Source: [Clostridium] methylpentosum DSM 5476
Lineage (GTDB): Bacteria; Bacillota; Clostridia; Oscillospirales; Ruminococcaceae
Assembly: GCA_000158655.1 (NCBI GenBank)
Contig: EQ973338.1
Location: 536,625 to 600,624 of the forward strand
Direction of reading: 5' to 3'
Length of the DNA stretch: 64,000 nt
Part shown: in pieces, positions 22,048 through 30,933 of the stretch
How positions within the stretch are numbered: position 1 is the stretch's first letter
Layout: each line of letters starts with the position of its first letter
The notes under the pieces: generated by a model
The model's input: the letters and a program-made list of their open reading frames with translations, nothing else
What the model was told of the DNA's origin: nothing
Databases searched by the model: none
Made by a program: the position numbers and the translations under genes

Positions 22048-22084
22048 ACAGGCATTGGACGGGCCACACCCGCCCAATGCCTGT
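22048..22084 (+). terminator. Hairpin after jag
   Basis: A 16-bp stem with one mismatch, ACAGGCATTGGACGGG (22048-22063) with CCCGCCCAATGCCTGT (22069-22084). It is followed by TCTTCTTGATT rather than a clean T-run, so it is a moderate terminator candidate. Confidence 0.6.
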
Positions 22085-22119
22085 TCTTCTTGATTAGGGG
22101 AACCGCCGACTCTGCTGGT

Positions 22120-22400
22120 GGAGGTATCCCGTAAAAGAGCTTTAGCTTCAATCATCGAGCGAAGTAAGCCGCCAACAGGAAACTTTTAATAATAGAAAGT
22201 TTCCGTTAGAAAGGCAATCGCCTGTTTACGGGCTGTAGGGCAACTGTTGCAGGCAAAATGAATTCAGTGCCTCTTGAGATGTTTACCAGTAATAGGCCCT
22301 TATAGGGCCAATTAAGCTACTGGTTTAGCCGGTGGTTATGAAAATAGCTTGTTGGCAAAGTTATTGGAAGAACTGCCCTTGACGGATAGGTGGTTTTGTG
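22120..22400 (+). ncRNA. Candidate structured RNA or mobile-element RNA remnant before mnmE
   Basis: No gene fits here, but the plus strand folds into several exact hairpins. GGAAACTTT/AAAGTTTCC lies at 22178-22186 and 22196-22204. GCCTG/CAGGC at 22220-22224 and 22250-22254 encloses GCAACTGTTGC. ACCAGTA/TACTGGT at 22285-22291 and 22318-22324 encloses GGCCCT-tat-AGGGCC (22295-22309). It is followed by TTTAGCCGGTGG. The last part recalls, by eye only, the 3' part of IscB-associated HEARO/omega RNAs; no iscB or tnpB gene is present. Identity is unproven. Confidence 0.35.
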
Positions 22401-22535
22401 TTTGACCAGATCAAAAGAAAATAATCATTCTGTTGGATGAGTGAGATAAAAGACGGCATGCTTTGGATTGATAATCTTGATAAGAATGGAGAAGGTCCAG
22501 CTGCTGCGGTAATTTAGAAGAAAGGTAGAGAAGTG

Positions 22536-23900
22536 ATGCATACAATAGCGGCGATTGCAACCCCCCACGCGGTGGGAGGAATTTCTGTGATCCGGCTCTC
22601 TGGAGATAAGGCAATTGAGATAGCACAAAAAATTTTTCATCCTCTCTCCGGTAAGCCATTGCAAAAAATGGATGGATATCGGGCGGCTTATGGAACAATC
22701 AACAACCAGGCAGGAGAAATTGACGACGGGGTCGCTCTTGTTTTCCACGCCCCCAAGAGTTATACTGGAGAGGATGTTGTTGAAATCTCCTGCCATGGCG
22801 GGCTTTATATCTCCCGCCAGGTCCTTCGTGCAGCACTTGAGGCTGGAGCGAAAATGGCGGAAAACGGAGAGTTCACAAAACGCGCTTTTCTCAACAAAAA
22901 GATGACGTTAACCCAGGCAGAGTCGGTGATCAATCTGATCAATGCCCAGTCGGAACAGGCGGCAAAATCCGCTTTGACCACAATGGGTGGCGCGCTCTAC
23001 AAAGAGATACGGAGAATCTGTGACCGTCTTATCACCATTGCAGGGCATCTGGATGCCTGGGTGGATTATCCTGAGGAGGAAATTGAGGAGATTGAGGCGG
23101 ATTCCTTGCTCAAACAACTGAAGGAATCCCACCAAGCATTGGTTGGGCTCCTCTCCCGTTATGACACGGGCAGAATCTATCAGCAAGGGGTGGAAACGGC
23201 GATTGTCGGCAAACCGAATGTCGGAAAGTCCACCTTGATGAATCTGCTTGCCGGCTATCAAAAGAGCATTGTCACTGAAATTGCCGGTACGACACGGGAC
23301 GTTGTCGAGGAGGCAGTGGATATCGGCGGGGGAATTATACTCAGACTGGCCGATACTGCGGGTATCCGAGAGACAGAGGATCTGGTGGAGCGGATCGGAG
23401 TGGACCGGGCAAAGGAACGGATCCAGTCAGCTTCCCTTGTGCTCGCCCTTTTTGACAGTTCAGAACCGGTTGAAGAGCAGGACGCCTCTTTTATCGAACA
23501 GCTGAGCGGATTTCCGGTAATTGCGGTTGTGAACAAGTCCGACCTGCCAGCGCGCATTGATCTTGATCTTCTCAAAAAGAAATTTCGGTGGGTTGTCTCA
23601 ATCTCTGCAAAGCAAAACGAGGGAATCGAACAGCTCAAAGAGTCTATATTTGATCTTCTGCAAATGGAGGAGATCGATGGTAACGCGCCGATGCTTGCGA
23701 ATGAGCGTCAGCGGGTCTGTGCCCAAAATGCAGAGAACTACCTTGGTGAGGCGATCGATGCGTTGAAAGTGGGATTTACCCTCGATGCGGTGACTGTTTC
23801 GGTTGAATCGGCGATTCAAGAACTTCTTGAGCTGACTGGAGAGCGTGTTACCGAAGCAGTTGTGGATGAGGTGTTTTCCCATTTTTGTGTGGGCAAATAA
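22536..23900 (+). CDS. mnmE: tRNA modification GTPase MnmE
   Basis: With MnmG forms the cmnm5U34 modification at the wobble uridine of several tRNAs, using tetrahydrofolate and potassium-dependent GTP hydrolysis. 454 residues: folate-binding N-domain (GGISVIRLSGDKAIEIA, CHGG near 88), helical domain, inserted G domain with GKPNVGKSTLMNLL near 223, TTRD switch near 250, DTAG near 269 and NKSD near 333, and the C-terminal FCVGK whose Cys is conserved for catalysis. ATG at 22536 is preferred over the adjacent GTG; AAAGGTAG lies upstream. mnmG follows after 78 bases. Confidence 0.96.
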   Translation: MHTIAAIATPHAVGGISVIRLSGDKAIEIAQKIFHPLSGKPLQKMDGYRAAYGTINNQAGEIDDGVALVFHAPKSYTGEDVVEISCHGGLYISRQVLRAALEAGAKMAENGEFTKRAFLNKKMTLTQAESVINLINAQSEQAAKSALTTMGGALYKEIRRICDRLITIAGHLDAWVDYPEEEIEEIEADSLLKQLKESHQALVGLLSRYDTGRIYQQGVETAIVGKPNVGKSTLMNLLAGYQKSIVTEIAGTTRDVVEEAVDIGGGIILRLADTAGIRETEDLVERIGVDRAKERIQSASLVLALFDSSEPVEEQDASFIEQLSGFPVIAVVNKSDLPARIDLDLLKKKFRWVVSISAKQNEGIEQLKESIFDLLQMEEIDGNAPMLANERQRVCAQNAENYLGEAIDALKVGFTLDAVTVSVESAIQELLELTGERVTEAVVDEVFSHFCVGK

Positions 23901-23978
23901 ACAGTTCATGAAGTGCGGCGTATTGATCAAATGTGTATGTGAGGTCAACGCGCCGCAATTTGTAGATGGGAGTTCTTT

Positions 23979-25865
23979 ATGGAATATAAATTAGATGCCT
24001 ATGACGTGATTGTTGTCGGAGCAGGACACGCAGGTGTTGAGGCAGCACTTGCCTCCGCCCGCTTGGGGATGCGGACCGCTCTGTTTACCATTTCGCTTGA
24101 TCAGATTTCCAACATGCCCTGCAACCCTTCGATTGGGGGAACGGCAAAAGGCCACCTGGTGCGGGAAATTGATGCGCTGGGTGGGGAAATGGGAAAGGCG
24201 GCGGATGCGACTTTTTTGCAGAGCAGAATGCTCAATCGCGGAAAGGGCCCTGCGGTCCACAGCCTGCGCGTTCAGGCCGACCGGATGAAATACCATGCGC
24301 TAATGAAACAAACAGTGGAAGCACAGGACAACCTGGATCTCCGACAGGGAGAGGTTGTCGATGTGAGATTGGATGAGAATAACAATGTAACATCTGTGGT
24401 TACAAAGTTGGGAGCAGTCTTTGAAGCAAAAGCGGTCATTCTAGCCTGTGGAACCTATTTGAACGGAACTATTCATGTTGGAGAAGCCTCCTATACTGGC
24501 GGTCCGGATGGAGCGCTTGCAGCGACAACACTGACTTACAATCTTGAAAAACTGGGAGTAAAGCTGCGCCGTTTTAAGACCGGTACGCCGGCCCGTGTTC
24601 ACCGTAGGAGCATTGATTTTTCTGTTTTGGAGGAACAGTGCGGGGATGATCCTATTGTTCCCTTTTCGTTTGAGACAACAGGTAAGCTTGAGAATCAAGT
24701 GAAGTGCTATATAGCCTATACAAATGAGGAGACCCACCGTGTAATTCGGGAAAATCTACATCGCTCACCGCTATATGCGGGGCGAATTGAAGGAGTTGGA
24801 CCGCGGTATTGCCCTTCCATTGAGGACAAGGTGGTTCGTTTTCCCGATAAACTGCGCCACCAGCTGTTTGTGGAGCCAATGGGATTGGATACAGATGAAA
24901 TTTATTTACAAGGAATGTCATCATCTCTTCCAGAAGATGTTCAAATTCAATTTCTGCGCACGATCCGTGGATTGGAACGGGTAGAAATAATGCGAACCGC
25001 ATATGCAATTGAATACGACTGTTGTGATCCGTTGCAGCTGCTGCCGACACTGGAATTGATACAGATTGGGGGACTTTACGGGGCAGGGCAATTCAACGGG
25101 ACTTCAGGTTATGAGGAGGCAGCAGCTCAAGGGTTGATTGCCGGAATCAACGCGGCATTAAAGATTCAAGGAAAAGAGCCGTTTGTTTTGGATCGAGCAA
25201 GCTCTTATATCGGCACATTGATCGATGATTTGGTGACAAAAGGTTGTTCGGATCCCTATCGAATGATGACCTCGCGCAGTGAATACCGGTTGATTCTACG
25301 ACAGGACAATGCAGATCAGCGTCTCACACCTTTGGGGTATCAGCTCGGTTTGATTTCAGAGCAAAGGTATCAGCAGTTTTTAAATAAGCTTGAATTGATC
25401 CAGCAGGAAAAAAAGAGAATACGCAAGGCAAATATAGGACCATCGGAACAGTTGAACGAGTTTCTTGTTTCACGTGGAACATCTCCGCTCACGACAGGGA
25501 CAAAGCTGGCTGATTTGATTCGGCGGCCACAGATTCGATATATCGACCTTGCACCATTTGACGGAGAACGTCCGCCACTGCCCTTTGAAGTTGCAGAACA
25601 GGTGGAAATCGAACTCAAATATGAAGGTTATATCAAGCGGCAGCTGATGCAGGTGGAGGAAATGCGAAAACTCGAGCAAAAGCCGCTTTCAGCTGCACTT
25701 GATTACACAACAATTGAGGGATTGAGACTCGAAGCACAGGAAAAACTCAACAAGGTAAAACCGCTGAGTATTGGACAGGCCTCCAGAATTTCGGGTGTGA
25801 GCCCGGCCGATGTCTCAGTTTTACTCATCTGGCTCGAGCAGGCTGGAAAGGGGAAAGAAAAATGA
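23979..25865 (+). CDS. mnmG: tRNA uridine 5-carboxymethylaminomethyl modification enzyme MnmG (GidA)
   Basis: FAD- and NADH-dependent partner of MnmE. 628 residues: FAD motif VIVVGAGHAGVEAALASARLG (about 10-30, in two parts), CNPSIGGTAKGHLVREIDALGGEMG, the GidA signatures GPRYCPSIEDK near 275 and SRSEYRLILRQDNADQRLTPLG near 430, and a helical C-terminal domain that binds MnmE. Base usage shifts slightly more AT-rich within the gene. An exact parS-type site (25466-25481) lies inside the coding sequence. The stop overlaps the rsmG start by four bases (ATGA). Confidence 0.97.
   Translation: MEYKLDAYDVIVVGAGHAGVEAALASARLGMRTALFTISLDQISNMPCNPSIGGTAKGHLVREIDALGGEMGKAADATFLQSRMLNRGKGPAVHSLRVQADRMKYHALMKQTVEAQDNLDLRQGEVVDVRLDENNNVTSVVTKLGAVFEAKAVILACGTYLNGTIHVGEASYTGGPDGALAATTLTYNLEKLGVKLRRFKTGTPARVHRRSIDFSVLEEQCGDDPIVPFSFETTGKLENQVKCYIAYTNEETHRVIRENLHRSPLYAGRIEGVGPRYCPSIEDKVVRFPDKLRHQLFVEPMGLDTDEIYLQGMSSSLPEDVQIQFLRTIRGLERVEIMRTAYAIEYDCCDPLQLLPTLELIQIGGLYGAGQFNGTSGYEEAAAQGLIAGINAALKIQGKEPFVLDRASSYIGTLIDDLVTKGCSDPYRMMTSRSEYRLILRQDNADQRLTPLGYQLGLISEQRYQQFLNKLELIQQEKKRIRKANIGPSEQLNEFLVSRGTSPLTTGTKLADLIRRPQIRYIDLAPFDGERPPLPFEVAEQVEIELKYEGYIKRQLMQVEEMRKLEQKPLSAALDYTTIEGLRLEAQEKLNKVKPLSIGQASRISGVSPADVSVLLIWLEQAGKGKEK
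25466..25481. promoter_or_regulatory. parS site inside mnmG
   Basis: TGTTTCACGTGGAACA fits the Spo0J/ParB site consensus TGTTNCACGTGNAACA at all defined positions. Centromere-like site for chromosome segregation, close to oriC. Confidence 0.88.
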
Positions 25866-26572
25866 TCAACAAGGATTTTCTTCAAAGTGCTTTAGCGAAA
25901 TATGAGATCGATATTACCCAAATGCAGCTCGATCAGTTCGATCTTTATGCAAAGCTGCTGGTGGAATGGAATGAAAAGATCAATTTAACTTCAATTACAG
26001 ATCCGGATGAGATTGTGATCAAACACTTTGTGGACAGTCTCCTCCTCTTACGTGCGGCTAACCTTCCACAGGGCGCCTCGCTAATCGATGTCGGCACCGG
26101 GGCAGGGTTTCCCTCGACACCACTCGCAATCCTAAGAGGGGATCTTCAGATCACCCAACTCGACAGCCTCAACAAGCGAATTCTTTTTTTGCAGGAGGTG
26201 TCGGATCAGCTTGGTCTACCGATCAAAACGGTACACATTCGGGCAGAAGAAGGGGGAAAATCCGCAGAATTTCGGGAAAAATATGATTACGCCACCGCGC
26301 GTGCAGTGGCAAATCTGCAAACTTTGAGTGAATACTGCATTCCCTTTGTAAAACTGGGCGGTTTTTTCATCGCCCTCAAAGGGATTGAGATTGAAGAGGA
26401 GCTTTGTTCAGCAAAACGGGCGATACAGACATTAGGAGCTCAACTAGAAGGGGTTGAAAAGCTTCAGCTGCCCAATCAGGATGGAAGATCAATTGTTTTG
26501 ATAAAAAAAATATCGCAAACTCCGCAGAAATACCCCAGAATGCAAGGAAAAATCAAAAAAAATCCTCTTTAA
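25862..26572 (+). CDS. rsmG: 16S rRNA (guanine-527-N7) methyltransferase RsmG (GidB)
   Basis: SAM-dependent enzyme methylating G527 in the 530 loop of 16S rRNA; its loss gives low-level streptomycin resistance in other bacteria. 236 residues: EWNEKINLTSITDPDEIVIK near 37, SAM motif LIDVGTGAGFPSTPLAI near 76, and the active-site segment ATARAVANLQTLSEY near 145. It starts by ATGA overlap with mnmG and ends with a Lys-rich tail. Downstream is a separate promoter for noc. Confidence 0.95.
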   Translation: MINKDFLQSALAKYEIDITQMQLDQFDLYAKLLVEWNEKINLTSITDPDEIVIKHFVDSLLLLRAANLPQGASLIDVGTGAGFPSTPLAILRGDLQITQLDSLNKRILFLQEVSDQLGLPIKTVHIRAEEGGKSAEFREKYDYATARAVANLQTLSEYCIPFVKLGGFFIALKGIEIEEELCSAKRAIQTLGAQLEGVEKLQLPNQDGRSIVLIKKISQTPQKYPRMQGKIKKNPL

Positions 26573-26630
26573 AAAGGAGAATCATGCAATTCGAGCGGGA
26601 TTTCAGTCAGTTTTGCCCGATGAAAATAGA

Positions 26631-26659
26631 TAGAAACTTTCGTTTCTTTGTGTTATAGT
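26631..26659 (+). promoter_or_regulatory. Probable noc promoter
   Basis: TAGAAA (26631-26636), 17-base spacer, TATAGT (26654-26659), about 50 bases upstream of the noc start. Confidence 0.45.
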
Positions 26660-26709
26660 GAAAGAGGACAGGCTGTATAAATTCAAGCTTGTTGAGAGGA
26701 GGAACGAAA

Positions 26710-27522
26710 TTGGGTATCTTTTCAAAGGGAAAGGTCGTGAATAAAGTTGTTTTAATACCAGTCTCTGAGATTGTGTCAAATCCGGCGCAGCCCCGGACAC
26801 TGTTTGACCTCGAAGAACTGCAATCACTGTCTGACAGCATTCGTGAAAACGGAATTTTGCAGCCATTAACGGTGCGTTTGAATGCAAGATCACAATACGA
26901 GCTGATTGCAGGCGAGAGGAGGCTTAAAGCAGCTCAGATTGCCGAGATGAAAGAAGTTCCCTGTATCGTTGTAGAGACGGATGCAAAGCAGTCGGCCGTA
27001 CTTGCGCTGCTCGAGAACATTCAGCGGCAGGATTTAAACTTTTTTGAGGAGGCAAAAGCGATCTCTAACCTCATTGTGGAGTGGAATGTGACGCAGGAAG
27101 AAGCTTCAAAACGACTTGGCAAGGCACAGTCAACGATTGCAAATAAACTTCGGCTCTTAAGACTGGATGAAAAACAACAGATGAAAATCCTAGATGCTGG
27201 ACTCACCGAACGCCATGCAAGAGCGATTTTAAAACTCACTGATCCCGGTATGATCGACAAGGTTATCTATTATGTTGGGGCAAAACGGCTCAATGTAAAG
27301 CAGACTGAGGAGTACATTGACGGTATTCTCAAGGAACAGCAGAAATCTAAGCGGAAATACATACATGTCGTCAAAGATGTTCGGCTCTTTTTAAACACGA
27401 TTAACAGGGCAATTGAAACCATGCAGAACGCCGGTGTAGCAGCAAAAGCAGAAAAAAGAGAACAGGAGGACTGCATCGAGTATATTGTGCGGATACCAAT
27501 TGAAAACTATAAACAATCCTAG
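26710..27522 (+). CDS. noc: Nucleoid occlusion protein Noc (ParB-family)
   Basis: ParB-like CTP-switch DNA-binding protein that keeps the division septum off the nucleoid in Firmicutes. 270 residues from TTG at 26710, chosen because GAGAGGAGG ends 7 bases before it. A short N-terminal MGIFSKGKVVNKVV may be the membrane-touching segment. Next come the ParB N-domain with PAQPRTLFD and the CTP-binding AGERRLKAAQI, ALLENIQRQDLNFFEEAKAI near 110, and a helix-turn-helix LGKAQSTIANKLRLL near 141. The family assignment to Noc rather than a second ParB rests on the position between rsmG and soj, with a separate spo0J downstream, as in Bacillus. Confidence 0.85.
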   Translation: MGIFSKGKVVNKVVLIPVSEIVSNPAQPRTLFDLEELQSLSDSIRENGILQPLTVRLNARSQYELIAGERRLKAAQIAEMKEVPCIVVETDAKQSAVLALLENIQRQDLNFFEEAKAISNLIVEWNVTQEEASKRLGKAQSTIANKLRLLRLDEKQQMKILDAGLTERHARAILKLTDPGMIDKVIYYVGAKRLNVKQTEEYIDGILKEQQKSKRKYIHVVKDVRLFLNTINRAIETMQNAGVAAKAEKREQEDCIEYIVRIPIENYKQS

Positions 27523-27528
27523 CGATTA

Positions 27529-27559
27529 AAGCTCCATCCTATTTCGGATGGAGCTTTTT
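27529..27559 (+). terminator. noc terminator
   Basis: AAGCTCCATCC (27529-27539), a 6-base loop, GGATGGAGCTT (27546-27556), then T-run. It abuts the parS site. Confidence 0.85.
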
Positions 27560-27574
27560 GTTTCACGTGAAACA
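27559..27574. promoter_or_regulatory. parS site upstream of soj
   Basis: TGTTTCACGTGAAACA, a perfect 16-base palindrome and the standard bacterial parS, located between noc and soj near the soj promoter. It may nucleate Spo0J and could also autoregulate soj-spo0J. Confidence 0.95.
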
Positions 27575-27586
27575 GTAAAAATCTCT

Positions 27587-27614
27587 TTTAAAGCGCCGAC
27601 TTTTGTGCTATAAT
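27587..27614 (+). promoter_or_regulatory. soj-spo0J promoter
   Basis: TTTAAA (27587-27592), 16-base spacer, TATAAT (27609-27614) preceded by TGC (extended -10), 13 bases beyond the parS palindrome. Confidence 0.6.
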
Positions 27615-27652
27615 AGAATTATCTTATGAGAAAAGAATAGGAGCTTACTAGA

Positions 27653-28426
27653 ATGGGGAAAGTGATCTCGATAGCAAACCAAAAAGGCGGGGTTGGAAAG
27701 ACAACAACCACAGTGAATCTTGCAGCATCGCTTGGACACAACAACAAAAAAACACTGCTGATCGATACTGACCCACAGGGAAACGCATCCAGTGGAATGG
27801 GCGTCAACAAAAAGGAAGCTGGACAGACCTCGTATGACCTTCTGATTGGAAGCGCCACAGCAGAGCAGGTGATCCGCAAGACAAAATTCAAACAGGTGGA
27901 TATCATCCCCGCAGGAATCCAGCTTGCAGGCGCGGAAATTGAACTTGTTGAACTGGAGGATCGAACCTACCGGCTCAAAAAAGCGATTGCACAGGTGAAG
28001 GATCAATACGATTACATACTCATCGATTGTCCGCCTTCTTTGGGACTGATCACTTTGAACGCGCTCACCGCCTGTGATACCCTTCTTGTTCCAATTCAAT
28101 GCGAATACTATGCTTTGGAAGGGCTTTCCCAATTGATGGCTACAGTCCGCCAGGTAAAGAGAATGTATAACCCTTTCATCGAAATAGAAGGGGTGCTGTT
28201 GACAATGTTTGACGGCAGATTGAATCTGACCATGCAGGTTGTCGCAGAGATTAAGAAGTTTTTTCCGAAAAAAGTTTACAAGACGGTCATTCCGCGCAAT
28301 GTGCGCCTCTCCGAAGCGCCAAGCTATGGGGAACCGATTTTGTATTATGATAAAAGCTCCAAAGGCACAAAGGCGTATCTGGAGCTATCAAAAGAATTGA
28401 TCAAGTCAAATAAAAAAAGAGCGTAG
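27653..28426 (+). CDS. soj: Chromosome-partitioning ATPase Soj (ParA)
   Basis: Walker-type ATPase that binds DNA as an ATP dimer, is driven off by Spo0J and also tunes DnaA activity in Bacillus. 257 residues: deviant Walker A KGGVGKTTTTVNLAA near 10, DPQGNASSG near 41, and YILIDCPPSLGLIT near 119. The C-terminus is basic. Followed by spo0J after 20 bases. Confidence 0.96.
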   Translation: MGKVISIANQKGGVGKTTTTVNLAASLGHNNKKTLLIDTDPQGNASSGMGVNKKEAGQTSYDLLIGSATAEQVIRKTKFKQVDIIPAGIQLAGAEIELVELEDRTYRLKKAIAQVKDQYDYILIDCPPSLGLITLNALTACDTLLVPIQCEYYALEGLSQLMATVRQVKRMYNPFIEIEGVLLTMFDGRLNLTMQVVAEIKKFFPKKVYKTVIPRNVRLSEAPSYGEPILYYDKSSKGTKAYLELSKELIKSNKKRA

Positions 28427-28446
28427 AAGGGAAGTGACGGCAAACA

Positions 28447-29307
28447 ATGGCGAGAAAAAGCGGTCTTGGAAAAGGACTGGATGCGCTCTTTTTGGATAAC
28501 AGCGCAGAGGAGTCGAGTTCGACGACAATGAAGCTCACCGACATTGAGCCGAATAAGAATCAGCCGCGAAAGACGTTTGATGAGGCGGCGCTCACCACCC
28601 TTGCGGATTCTATCCGGCAGCATGGTGTGATCCAGCCATTGGTGGTGCGTCCGCTTTCAACGGGCGGATATCAAATTATTGCTGGAGAGCGGCGCTGGCG
28701 TGCCTGCAGAATGCTTGGGTTAGCAGAGGTTCCAGTACTCATTAAGGAGATGGATGACAAGCAGGTCATGGAGGTTGCCCTGATCGAAAACCTCCAAAGA
28801 GAGGACCTCAATCCCATTGAGGAGGCACTCGGTTATAAGCAGCTGATGGATGAATATGATTTAACTCAGGATCAAGTAGCGACACGGGTTGGAAAATCCC
28901 GTCCAGCAGTCGCCAACGCGCTGCGGTTGCTCAACCTGCCCAAACAAGTTATCGGTCTTGTGGAAAATGGAAATCTGAGTTTTGGACAAGCAAAAGCAAT
29001 CCTCTCTTTTGAAGATGAAACTGATATGATTACAATGGCGAATCTGGCTGTGCGCAAGGGTATGACAGTGCGGGAGTTAGAGAAACTATCCAAGAAGTCA
29101 GCAAAAGCGGAACGAACCGTCCCACTGAAATCCAAACGGGATCATTATTATGACGAGCTTGAGATCGCCATGCGTGATGAACTTCACCGCAAAATCAAAA
29201 TTGATCTTGCAAAAGAGGAACAGGGAACGCTGCACATTGATTTTTACAGCAAAGAAGAATTAGCCGATCTTGCAAGAAGGCTGACAAATATGAATGAAGA
29301 AAGGTAG
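28447..29307 (+). CDS. spo0J: Chromosome-partitioning protein Spo0J (ParB)
   Basis: CTP-dependent clamp that loads at parS and spreads; recruits SMC and stimulates Soj ATPase. 286 residues: N-terminal basic MARKSGLGKGLDALF, resembling the Soj-contact segment; PNKNQPRKTFDE near 38; the CTP-binding motif IIAGERRWRACRMLGL near 80; LIENLQREDLNPIEEALGY near 116; and helix-turn-helix VGKSRPAVANALRLL near 153; then a dimerisation domain. The sites it should bind are at 25466 and 27559. serS follows after 6 bases. Confidence 0.95.
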   Translation: MARKSGLGKGLDALFLDNSAEESSSTTMKLTDIEPNKNQPRKTFDEAALTTLADSIRQHGVIQPLVVRPLSTGGYQIIAGERRWRACRMLGLAEVPVLIKEMDDKQVMEVALIENLQREDLNPIEEALGYKQLMDEYDLTQDQVATRVGKSRPAVANALRLLNLPKQVIGLVENGNLSFGQAKAILSFEDETDMITMANLAVRKGMTVRELEKLSKKSAKAERTVPLKSKRDHYYDELEIAMRDELHRKIKIDLAKEEQGTLHIDFYSKEELADLARRLTNMNEER

Positions 29308-29313
29308 TTAATT

Positions 29314-30591
29314 ATGTTGGACATTAAACTTATCCGGACAGATGCAGAAATGGTCAAAAAAGCGATGCGCGACCGCAACAAAAATATGGACGAGACGATT
29401 GACGAGATTCTCGAAATCGACCGCGAACGCCGTGAGATCAGCACCCAGAAAGATGCAATGAAGGCGGAACAAAACAAGGTGAGCAAGCAAATTCCCATCC
29501 TCAAAAAAGAAAATGGGAATGTCGAAGAAGTCATGGAAAACATGAAAAAGCTATCAGATGAAATCAAGGAGCTGAATGCGAAAACCAGCGAACTTGAGGC
29601 AAAACAGAAAGATCTTCTTCTGCGGATTCCAAATATTCCTCATCCTTCAGTGCCGATCGGAAAAAGCGAGGATGACAACCAGGAAATCAGAAAGTTCGGG
29701 ACTCCTACCACATTTGATTTTGAACCCAAGGCGCACTGGGATCTGGGTAAGGATTTGGGCATCCTCGATCCCGATACTGCTGCAAAGGTGACTGGTGCAC
29801 GGTTCCATTTCTACAAAGGTGCTGGCGCAAGGCTTGAACGCGCAGTGATTAACTTCTATCTAGATACCCATACCAAAAATGGTTACACCGAAGTGTTCCC
29901 GCCGTTTATGGTAAACCGCGCTTCTATGACTGGGACTGGGCAGCTGCCTAAATTTGAAGAAGACGCCTTTCGGCTGGCCAATATGGATTACTTTTTGATT
30001 CCGACCGCCGAGGTCCCGGTTACCAACATGTACCGTGATGAGATCATTGACGGAGATAAGATTCCTGTTAAATTCTGTGCCTATTCGGCTTGTTTCCGTG
30101 CGGAGGCAGGATCTGCTGGCAGAGATACCCGCGGTCTTATTCGTCAGCATCAGTTTAACAAGGTGGAACTGGTGAAGTTTGCTGACCCTGAAAACTCATA
30201 TGAGGAGCTTGAAAAGCTCACAGCAGACGCCGAACGCGTTCTCCAGCTTTTGGAACTCCCATACCGCGTTGTCTGTCTCAGCACAGGAGACCTGGGCTTT
30301 TCGAGCGCCAAAACGTATGATATTGAGGTTTGGCTTCCCTCTTACAACAATTACAAGGAAATTTCCTCCTGTTCCAACTTTGAAGATTTCCAGGCGCGGC
30401 GCGCGAACATTAAGTTTAAGAAATCCGCGAAGGAGAAAGCACAGCTCGTTCATACCCTCAACGGATCAGGGGTTGCAATTGGGAGAACCGTTGCCGCAAT
30501 CCTTGAAAATTATCAGAACGAGGACGGCAGCGTGACGGTACCAAAAGTTCTCGTTCCCTATATGGGATGCGAAGTTATCCAGGCAGAATAA
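29314..30591 (+). CDS. serS: Seryl-tRNA synthetase
   Basis: Class II synthetase charging tRNA-Ser. 425 residues: long N-terminal coiled-coil arm for the tRNA variable arm (about 27-105), motif 2 [20 protein letters not shown] near 262, NKVELVKF, and motif 3 [20 protein letters not shown] near 385. No T-box precedes it; it seems to be read with soj-spo0J. The synteny spo0J-serS is common in clostridia. Confidence 0.97.
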   Translation: MLDIKLIRTDAEMVKKAMRDRNKNMDETIDEILEIDRERREISTQKDAMKAEQNKVSKQIPILKKENGNVEEVMENMKKLSDEIKELNAKTSELEAKQKDLLLRIPNIPHPSVPIGKSEDDNQEIRKFGTPTTFDFEPKAHWDLGKDLGILDPDTAAKVTGARFHFYKGAGARLERAVINFYLDTHTKNGYTEVFPPFMVNRASMTGTGQLPKFEEDAFRLANMDYFLIPTAEVPVTNMYRDEIIDGDKIPVKFCAYSACFRAEAGSAGRDTRGLIRQHQFNKVELVKFADPENSYEELEKLTADAERVLQLLELPYRVVCLSTGDLGFSSAKTYDIEVWLPSYNNYKEISSCSNFEDFQARRANIKFKKSAKEKAQLVHTLNGSGVAIGRTVAAILENYQNEDGSVTVPKVLVPYMGCEVIQAE

Positions 30592-30884
30592 CGGTGTTCA
30601 AAAAACGTTACTGTATTTGAGACACTTAATTTTCTTGTAGAATCCATGTGTATTGAAGCAATCAAATGAGATCGGTTGATCACACCGAAGTGTTCTAGCG
30701 AAAAAATTCTATCTGTTTCTCCTCGACTCGTTCAGCGGCTGGTATACGAGCTGTATGCAGGTACACGAAAGGTGTTTGATACCAGACTTTCAGACACAAG
30801 GGCTTTTGCTGTGTGCACTTGGAGCGGCCGTAATACTCAAATCTTTGAAGTGAAAGCATTCACTTTTTCGCCTTATTTGAATCA
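30592..30884 (+). promoter_or_regulatory. Structured leader ahead of the thioesterase gene (candidate attenuator)
   Basis: This 290-base stretch has no supportable gene. A plausible promoter (TTGAGA near 30617, TAGAAT near 30638, 15-base spacer) lies at its start. Hairpins follow: CTGGTAT/ATACCAG (30739-30745, 30779-30785) enclosing ACAC-gaaag-GTGT, and AAGTGAA/TTCACTT (30848-30854, 30859-30865). It ends in the terminator at 30885-30916, directly before the ribosome site of the thioesterase. No known riboswitch or T-box motif was recognised. Confidence 0.4.
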
Positions 30885-30916
30885 AAAAAATCCGATGCAT
30901 TTGCATCGGATTTTTT
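30885..30916 (+). terminator. Terminator abutting the thioesterase ribosome site
   Basis: AAAAAATCCGATGCA (30885-30899) and TGCATCGGATTTTTT (30902-30916) form a perfect 15-bp stem with a T6 tail. Only 17 bases separate it from the start codon of the next gene, leaving no room for a promoter. Confidence 0.85.
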
Positions 30917-30933
30917 GAAAGGAAGAATATATT

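Noticed and set aside
22411-22796. Minus-strand open frames overlapping the start of mnmE
   Set aside because: They overlap the clear N-terminus of MnmE and have no family features.
30676-30918. 80-residue plus-strand open frame before the thioesterase
   Set aside because: It reads through the terminator at 30885-30916 and its start has no ribosome site; the region is better read as a leader.
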